A DNA stretch of 64,000 bases from NCBI GenBank assembly GCA_945862165.1, contig CAMAXI010000002.1, positions 248,001 to 312,000 on the forward strand. The letters are read 5' to 3'. The notes beneath the pieces are model-generated. The model was not told the origin of the DNA. It did not search any database and was given only the letters and a program-made list of their open reading frames with translations. The DNA comes from Chryseobacterium gleum (GTDB lineage: Bacteria; Bacteroidota; Bacteroidia; Flavobacteriales_D; Crocinitomicaceae). The translations under genes were made by a program, and so were the position numbers. Positions 58,528 to 64,000 of this stretch are shown here, piece after piece. How positions within the stretch are numbered: position 1 is the stretch's first letter; each line of letters starts with the position of its first letter.

Positions 58528-61407
58528 ATGAAAAAAATTATTTTATCTATTTCCATCCTTTTTATACTTGTACTTCAAGTAAAAGGACAACAAAATGCAT
58601 TCAACATACAAAAATTTGTATTAGATAATGGACTGACCGTTATTCTAAATCCGGATCCACACGCTGTAGGAGTTTATGGTGCAGTTGCGATAAAAGCAGG
58701 TAGTAAAAATGATCCTGCAGATGCAACAGGAATGGCACATTATTTAGAACATTTACTATTTAAAGGTACTACTGAATTAGGTACTACAGATTACGCAAAA
58801 GAAAAACCATTTTTGGATTCCATCGTTTATTACTACGATTTATTAGGAAAAACAAGCGATGTAGATCAACGCAAAAAAATTCAGAAATTAATCAATCACC
58901 AAAGTGTGCAGTCGGCTAAATACGCAAACCCAACAGAATTTGACAAATTAATCAAAAGCATAGGGGGAACCGAATTAAATGCATTTACAGCAAATGATAT
59001 GACGGTTTATCACAATGCATTTCCAGCTACACAAATCGATAAATGGTTAGAGCTATATGCGCACCGTTTTCAAAACCCTGTATTCCGTTCGTTTCAATCG
59101 GAATTAGAAGTAGTGTATGAAGAAAAAAATCGAGGAATGGATAATCCATTCAGTAGTCTAATTGAAGATTTACATACCAAAGTATTTGCTACGCATCCAT
59201 ATGGAACACAATCTACCATTGGAACAGTTGAGCACTTAAAAAATCCTTCGCTTACTAAAATGTATAAATATTTCAACGATTACTACGTTGCAAATAACAT
59301 GGCCTTAGTTATTTCCGGAAATTTTGATGTCGCTACTACTACCGCTAGTATCCAAGAAAAATTCTCCAAACTGCGTTCGGGTGTTGTGCCTACATTTCCA
59401 AATTACCCACAAAGTAAATTTGAAAAACCAGAGATTATGGAGGTAAAACGTACACCTATCAAATTTGGTGTATTAGCATATAAAACCTTTGGCTCACGTC
59501 ATAAAGACCAAATTCCGATGGAAATTTGTTTGCGTTTATTAAACAATGCTTCCGAAACAGGAAGTTTAAATAAAATACAATTAGATGGTAATTTACTGTT
59601 TTCAGCGGTAACTAATTTAACCTACAACGACGATGGTGCTGCAGCTATACTATTCGGTCCAAAAATTCTTGGACAAAGTTTTGAGGAAGCAGAAAAACTA
59701 ATTTATACGGAAATTGACAAGTTAAAAAAAGGGGAGTTTTCGGATACCAATATTCGCATCATTCAACAAGAAATTGAACGGGAACGCAAAGAACAATTGG
59801 AAAATGAGCAAAGTAAATGTATGACGCTTGTTTCCCTTTTTAGTGAAGGATCATCGTGGGAAGAATATATCGCACAAATCAACCAAATTAACCAAATCAC
59901 AAAAGAAGATATTATCCGTGTTGCCAATACCTACTTCATCGAGAATCATTTTACTCTGCGTTCTTCCATGGGTTTCCCAAATAAAACTACCTTAGAAAAA
60001 CCAAGCTTTGAAGCTGTAGTTGCAGAACAAAAAATTGAATCCGCTTTTTGTAAAAACTTCTTAGCAAATATGAAAGAATCCGGCACCCCAAAAATGTTAG
60101 ATTATGAAAAAGATGCAAAATTGACACAATTATTTGGTACAAGTAACTTTTACTTGACGCCAAATCCTTACAACGACATCTTTACCTTAAAATTAGTGCG
60201 TTCAGTGGGGAGTGATTCGATTATCAATTTAGACGCAGCAGCGTATTTATTTAATAATTTTTACACCAAAGATTTAACGAGAGATAAACTAAAACAAGCT
60301 TTTGCAATGCATGGAATTTCTTACAGAGCATACACCTCTGAAAATCGTTTTACAATCGAGTTTTCTGGTTTAGAAGGGAATTTAACTAAAGCTTTACCAT
60401 TAATAAAAACATTAGTTTACGAACCATTATTAGATGAAAATGCTATAAAAACAATGTTGGATGGTGAAAAATCAAACCGTGATGCGGAAGCGAAAAACCC
60501 TGATGGAATGGGTAGAATTCTATTAGATTATGCGCGTTATGGAAAACAATCGGAATACCTTTCTCGTATTCCTTTAAAAGAATTAAAGAAAATAACCGCA
60601 AATGATATTCTAGGAATTTATCATAAAACAGAAAATTATAAAACAACTTGGCATTTTGTAGGTAACATACCAGAAGCAAACATTAAAACTCAAATTGAAA
60701 CAGTATTCCCTGCTGACAAAGGAGTGAAAAATATTCCTTATTTAGACAAATTGACTTTACCAATCCTAAAAAACAAAGTGTATTTGGTAAATGATAAAAA
60801 AGCAGTTCAAGGTCAAGTATATTTCTTTTTAAATGGTGCAAACTATTCTGGTCTTACTAATGAATTAGTAAATGCACAGGCATTTAATTCCTACATGAGT
60901 GATGGTTTCTCTGGACTTTTAATGCAAGAAATACGTGAATATCGTTCCTTAGCATATACTACTGACGGAATGTTAGCTACACCTAACGTGAAAAACAATC
61001 CAAACTGGTTCTACTCATATGTTGGTTGTCAAATGGATAAAACAAATGATGCTACTGCAGTAATGGATAGTATTTTACGTTTTATGCCAAAAAAACCAGA
61101 ACGTATTGATATGGTTAAAGCGGGACTGATCAACTCTATGTCCTCTAATTATCCAAACTTTAGATCCATTTCTTCTTCGATAGCAACGGGACGAGAATTT
61201 GGATATACGCATTCACCTGCATTAGATCGTTATCCGCTTTACAAATCGCTTACATTCGATAATATCCTTGATTTCTACAACACTAATTTGGTGAATCGTC
61301 CTCGTATCATTACCGTTTACGGAAACCTAAAACTAGTAGACAAAAAGAAATTAGCACAATTCGGTGAAATCGAAATTTTGAAACCAAATCAGATTAGAAT
61401 AGATTAA
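58528..61407 (+). CDS. M16-family zinc metallopeptidase
   Basis: Start at the ATG giving MKKIILSISILFILVLQVKG, a signal peptide; the ORF-track TTG at 58507 is upstream of it and inside a TAATATTG near-box. The 959-residue pitrilysin-type protease holds two M16 units. The first carries the zinc site HYLEH (71-75) with its distal Glu in YEEKNRGMDNP (~200). The second unit (from ~520) lacks HxxEH, as expected for the inactive half. Likely periplasmic peptide degradation. Confidence 0.94.
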   Translation: MKKIILSISILFILVLQVKGQQNAFNIQKFVLDNGLTVILNPDPHAVGVYGAVAIKAGSKNDPADATGMAHYLEHLLFKGTTELGTTDYAKEKPFLDSIVYYYDLLGKTSDVDQRKKIQKLINHQSVQSAKYANPTEFDKLIKSIGGTELNAFTANDMTVYHNAFPATQIDKWLELYAHRFQNPVFRSFQSELEVVYEEKNRGMDNPFSSLIEDLHTKVFATHPYGTQSTIGTVEHLKNPSLTKMYKYFNDYYVANNMALVISGNFDVATTTASIQEKFSKLRSGVVPTFPNYPQSKFEKPEIMEVKRTPIKFGVLAYKTFGSRHKDQIPMEICLRLLNNASETGSLNKIQLDGNLLFSAVTNLTYNDDGAAAILFGPKILGQSFEEAEKLIYTEIDKLKKGEFSDTNIRIIQQEIERERKEQLENEQSKCMTLVSLFSEGSSWEEYIAQINQINQITKEDIIRVANTYFIENHFTLRSSMGFPNKTTLEKPSFEAVVAEQKIESAFCKNFLANMKESGTPKMLDYEKDAKLTQLFGTSNFYLTPNPYNDIFTLKLVRSVGSDSIINLDAAAYLFNNFYTKDLTRDKLKQAFAMHGISYRAYTSENRFTIEFSGLEGNLTKALPLIKTLVYEPLLDENAIKTMLDGEKSNRDAEAKNPDGMGRILLDYARYGKQSEYLSRIPLKELKKITANDILGIYHKTENYKTTWHFVGNIPEANIKTQIETVFPADKGVKNIPYLDKLTLPILKNKVYLVNDKKAVQGQVYFFLNGANYSGLTNELVNAQAFNSYMSDGFSGLLMQEIREYRSLAYTTDGMLATPNVKNNPNWFYSYVGCQMDKTNDATAVMDSILRFMPKKPERIDMVKAGLINSMSSNYPNFRSISSSIATGREFGYTHSPALDRYPLYKSLTFDNILDFYNTNLVNRPRIITVYGNLKLVDKKKLAQFGEIEILKPNQIRID

Positions 61408-61410
61408 TAC

Positions 61411-61453
61411 ATTATGAGTTATGGATTATGATTTATAATCCATAACTCATAAT
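61411..61453. terminator. 19-bp perfect inverted repeat, bidirectional terminator
   Basis: ATTATGAGTTATGGATTAT and its exact reverse complement flank a GATTT loop between convergent M16 and pdxJ genes. The low G+C makes it a weak terminator; it resembles the degenerate element at 13661. Confidence 0.6.
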
Positions 61454-61457
61454 TATT

Positions 61458-62174
61458 TCACACCAATTCCTTCAAATACAATTGAACCGTATTCTCCAAA
61501 CCGAAATACAAGGCATCTGAAATCAAGGCATGTCCAATCGAAACCTCTGCTAAAAAGGGAATGTGTTTTTTGAAAAAAGCCAAGTTTTCTAGGCTCAAAT
61601 CATGTCCTGCATTGACTTCCATGCCTAGTTCTCTAGCCAATTCTGCCGCTTTAACATAAGGAGCAATTGCTTCTTCTTTATTGATTGGAAAATGTTCTGC
61701 GTAAGGACCAGTATATAATTCGATGCGATCTACCCCTGTTTTTGCAGCAAATTCAATGTTTTTCAACTCCGTATCCACAAAAATCGAAGTTCGCACACCA
61801 TGCCTTTTAATTTCAGCAATAATATTACTTAATTCCTCCAAATGTTTCTCGGTGTCCCAACCAGCGTTAGAAGTCAACACATGCGGTGGATCAGGAACCA
61901 ATGTTGCTTGCGCAGGTTTAATTTCAGCAACTATGGCCATAAAGCGTTGGTCTGGATATCCTTCAATATTCAACTCTGTTTGTACCACATTTGCTAAGTC
62001 ATAGGTATCCTTCGTCGTTATATGTCGTTCATCTGGACGCGGGTGAATAGTAATGCCATGTGCACCAAAACGTTCACAATCAATCGCTGCTTGAACAACA
62101 TTCGGAGTATTCCCACCACGCGCATTACGTATTGTAGCGATTTTATTGATGTTAACGCTTAGTTTTGTTTGCAT
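61458..62174 (-). CDS. pdxJ: Pyridoxine 5'-phosphate synthase
   Basis: Condenses 1-deoxyxylulose 5-phosphate with aminoacetone phosphate in DXP-dependent vitamin B6 synthesis. The 238-residue TIM barrel opens KLSVNINKIATIRNARGGN and contains GAHGITIHPRPDERHI, the phosphate-binding histidine/arginine block, ELYTGPYA, and NAGHDLSLEN. Length is normal. A TATCTTTG box lies 15 nt upstream. Its product PLP is the cofactor of the aminotransferase and Alr in this window. Confidence 0.97.
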   Translation of the reverse strand: MQTKLSVNINKIATIRNARGGNTPNVVQAAIDCERFGAHGITIHPRPDERHITTKDTYDLANVVQTELNIEGYPDQRFMAIVAEIKPAQATLVPDPPHVLTSNAGWDTEKHLEELSNIIAEIKRHGVRTSIFVDTELKNIEFAAKTGVDRIELYTGPYAEHFPINKEEAIAPYVKAAELARELGMEVNAGHDLSLENLAFFKKHIPFLAEVSIGHALISDALYFGLENTVQLYLKELV

Positions 62175-62189
62175 GTCAAAATATTTTTA

Positions 62190-62197
62190 CAAAGATA
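62190..62197 (-). promoter_or_regulatory. -7 box for pdxJ
   Basis: TATCTTTG on the minus strand, 15 nt before the ATG, just after the HAD gene stop codon. It allows pdxJ transcription independent of that gene. Confidence 0.5.
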
Positions 62198-62200
62198 AAA

Positions 62201-62818
62201 TTAAAACAAACTACAGATACGCTCCCCTTTTCCTAAATGATACGTTTGAATCCCTAGTTTCTGTGCCCCCAAAATATGTTGTTCTGTATCATCAATAAAC
62301 AAGGTTCTTGTTGGATCCAATCGTTGTTCTTTCAAAACAAATTCAAAAATTTCAGCATCCGGTTTACGCATACCAATGTCGCTCGAAAAATAAACCTTTT
62401 CAAAATACGGATGTAAGGTTTTTTCCTCCGAAACTTGTTGCAAATGATGGTGCACTTTTTGAATGTGAATTTCATTTGTATTACTCAACAAAAACGTGCG
62501 TTTCTCGGTCTGCAAACGCTTTAATAATTCTAAATTCTCCACCGGAAAATCTAAAATCATCGCATTCCAAGCCTCTACCACCTGATTCGCTTGTGTTCCT
62601 GTAGGTAAATAATCTAATACCTTATTAATAAAATACTGCACCGAACACGCGCCTTTTTCAAAGGCATCAAACAAACCGCTTTGTGCAGCTTGCGAATAAA
62701 GATCATTGAAATTGGTCAAGCCCAAAGCCTCAAAAGCCATCGTTGTCCGTTCATACTCTAAGTTGATTACTACACCTCCCAAATCAAAAATAATCGTGTC
62801 AAAATCTGCTAATTTCAT
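62201..62818 (-). CDS. HAD-family hydrolase, subfamily IA
   Basis: A 205-residue HAD phosphatase: motif I IIFDLGGVVINLEYE (nucleophile Asp12), motif II FLLSNTNEIHI, motif III Lys in MRKPDAEIF, motif IV LFIDDTEQHILGA. The GGVV variant of motif I matches the YihX/epoxide-hydrolase-N-terminal-like group of sugar-phosphate phosphatases. Upstream of pdxJ on the same strand (26-bp gap); substrate unknown. Confidence 0.88.
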   Translation of the reverse strand: MKLADFDTIIFDLGGVVINLEYERTTMAFEALGLTNFNDLYSQAAQSGLFDAFEKGACSVQYFINKVLDYLPTGTQANQVVEAWNAMILDFPVENLELLKRLQTEKRTFLLSNTNEIHIQKVHHHLQQVSEEKTLHPYFEKVYFSSDIGMRKPDAEIFEFVLKEQRLDPTRTLFIDDTEQHILGAQKLGIQTYHLGKGERICSLF

Positions 62819-63063
62819 TCTATTCTAATTTTTATCAAACCCCTTATTAAGAATCAAAAAATGAACATCGTGAACTCAATGTTCTCCCATTCCTCCTTCT
62901 CCAAAAACGTCCTAAATTTCTGAACGTCTTAATGGTGAAAAAAAAATAAATGTACACATTCTTCACCTATTCACTTCACATTTCTCCTCCAGAATTTCTC
63001 TATTATTTTTTGTTAATATTTGTTTATCGCACTAACTTCGTTTTTTCTTACATTAAAATTTCC

Positions 63064-63071
63064 TAACTTCG
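63064..63071 (+). promoter_or_regulatory. Near-consensus -7 box just before ftsX
   Basis: TAACTTCG (one mismatch to TAnnTTTG), five bases, then ATG at 63077. The same TAACTTCG occurs at 63033-63040. Confidence 0.4.
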
Positions 63072-63076
63072 CGACA

Positions 63077-63967
63077 ATGAGTGAATCTGCAGAAAAATAC
63101 AGCCGCAAAGGACTACGTACCAGTTACGTTTCTACTGTTATCGGTATTTCCTTGGTGCTATTTATGATTGGTTTGGTGTTAGGTGGTATGTTAGGACTAA
63201 AATCCATTCAAACCCAAGCGAAAGAAAACCTACAAGGGGATTTGTTTTTTAAACCGGAACAAACAAATGCTGATATCAAACAAATTGAACTAGAAATAAA
63301 TACGTGGCCTGAATTTAAAGAAGTAACCTTTATTTCTCCGGATCGTGCCATGAGCGAATTCAGTGGATCTACCAATAACACGAAAGAAATACTTTCCATT
63401 TTTGAGAAATCAAATCCGCTGCCTCCAACAATAAGTTACCGACCAAAAGAGAAGTACGCGAATAAAAAAGGCATGTTATTTATCAAACATAAATTATTAA
63501 GAGCATATAAAAAGCAAATCGACGAGGTGAATTACGACGAAGCAAGCGTGGAACAAGTAAACCTTGGTTTCAGACAATTCGTTTTCTTATTCTTAATTGT
63601 TGCAGCTTTATTAATTGTTGTCGCAGTAGCTATGATAAATAATACCATCCGTTTAGCATTATACTCCAAACGTTTTACCATCAAAACTATGCAATTAGTA
63701 GGTGCAACCTCCGGATTTATTCGTAAACCTTTTTTAACACAAGCGATACTACAAGGTATTGTTTCTGCATTAATTGGTATGGCTTTATTGGTATCACTAT
63801 TTTATACAATTAATAATTTAATCGATTCTGTTGAAATCGCATTTAACCTACAAACACTATTAATACTATTTATTTCTATCGTATTAATTGGAATAATTAT
63901 TACACTCGTTTCTACTTGGTTTGCATTAAACAAGTATTTACGCATGAAATTAGACGACTTATATTAA
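63077..63967 (+). CDS. ftsX: Cell-division ABC-transporter-like permease FtsX
   Basis: Start taken at ATG 63077 (MSESAEKYSRKGLRTSYVST); the ORF-track leader upstream is not FtsX-like. The 296-residue protein has the FtsX layout: helix 1 (~20-45), periplasmic domain (~50-165), and three helices at ~175-200, 220-250 and 260-285, with LALYSKRFTIKTMQLVGAT between helices 2 and 3. With FtsE it activates peptidoglycan hydrolases at the septum; ftsE is not in the window. Confidence 0.93.
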   Translation: MSESAEKYSRKGLRTSYVSTVIGISLVLFMIGLVLGGMLGLKSIQTQAKENLQGDLFFKPEQTNADIKQIELEINTWPEFKEVTFISPDRAMSEFSGSTNNTKEILSIFEKSNPLPPTISYRPKEKYANKKGMLFIKHKLLRAYKKQIDEVNYDEASVEQVNLGFRQFVFLFLIVAALLIVVAVAMINNTIRLALYSKRFTIKTMQLVGATSGFIRKPFLTQAILQGIVSALIGMALLVSLFYTINNLIDSVEIAFNLQTLLILFISIVLIGIIITLVSTWFALNKYLRMKLDDLY

Positions 63968-63982
63968 TTAAACTAGATAACC

Positions 63983-64000
63983 ATGGACAAAGCAAATCAC
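63983..64000 (+). CDS. Start of a gene continuing past the window
   Basis: ATG followed by five codons (MDKANH) to the window edge, 15 bp after ftsX. In Bacteroidota the next gene is often a DUF3098 small membrane protein; six residues cannot confirm this. Confidence 0.35.

Overview
The window is a 64 kb piece of an AT-rich chromosome from a member of the Bacteroidota, most likely order Flavobacteriales; a Crocinitomicaceae-like lineage is a guess. The evidence is type IX secretion (T9SS) cargo with SprB-like repeats and C-terminal sorting domains, a PorP/SprF-family protein, a MurF-Alr fusion, a long IleRS, DUF5686 and BBP2 outer-membrane proteins, and many TAnnTTTG promoter boxes typical of the phylum. 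It reads as ordinary chromosome. I saw no rRNA, tRNA, CRISPR array, prophage or intact insertion sequence.

Layout. 0-8.5 kb: the 3' end of nadK, a giant SprB-like adhesin, a lamin-tail surface protein, and asd. 8.6-16.1 kb: recJ, a GT9 (heptosyltransferase-like) gene, a small membrane protein, a class D beta-lactamase homologue that has lost its active site, a bestrophin-family channel, and the hmgA-hpd tyrosine-catabolism pair. 16.3-25.3 kb: an AsmA-like protein, fluC/crcB, a saccharopine dehydrogenase-like gene, mgtE with an ArsC-like gene, a small lipoprotein, and an aminotransferase/omega-amidase pair. 25.4-30.7 kb (minus strand): Bax-inhibitor-1 family, folE, a PTPS-type pterin synthase, SRPBCC, hldD and an MsbA-like ABC exporter. 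30.8-38.7 kb (plus strand): upp, membrane protein, YjjG-like HAD, glycosyltransferase, ileS, metallophosphoesterase. 38.7-46.6 kb: dprA, an acidic-tailed protein, a SpoIID-domain protein, a DivIC/FtsB-like protein, a tiny protein, a BBP2 porin, a YgiQ-like radical SAM enzyme and a DUF2442/DUF4160/XRE cluster. 46.8-64 kb: a LamG-cohesin-dockerin T9SS cargo, a stress-protein-like gene, murF-alr, a DUF5686 protein, a SnoaL-like protein, an OmpA lipoprotein, porP/sprF with a type B cargo gene, an M16 peptidase, pdxJ, a HAD gene and ftsX.

How the genes fit together. Several themes concern the envelope: T9SS cargo and its PorP/SprF partner, LPS core heptose (hldD plus GT9), peptidoglycan (murF-alr, SpoIID domain) and division (ftsX, DivIC-like). 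The PTPS closely resembles animal 6-pyruvoyl-tetrahydropterin synthase. With folE, hpd and hmgA it suggests pterin-dependent phenylalanine hydroxylation feeding homogentisate breakdown.

Most notable observations: (i) three operator-like sites at exactly 42-bp spacing upstream of a DUF4160/DUF2442 pair and next to an XRE regulator; (ii) a catalytically dead-looking class D beta-lactamase homologue; (iii) several genes whose TAnnTTTG box sits exactly 4 nt before the start codon, implying leaderless mRNAs; (iv) a 38-bp perfect palindrome followed by tandem copies of its own arm; (v) cohesin-like and dockerin-like modules in one secreted protein. No intergenic gap exceeds about 300 bases after start-site correction.
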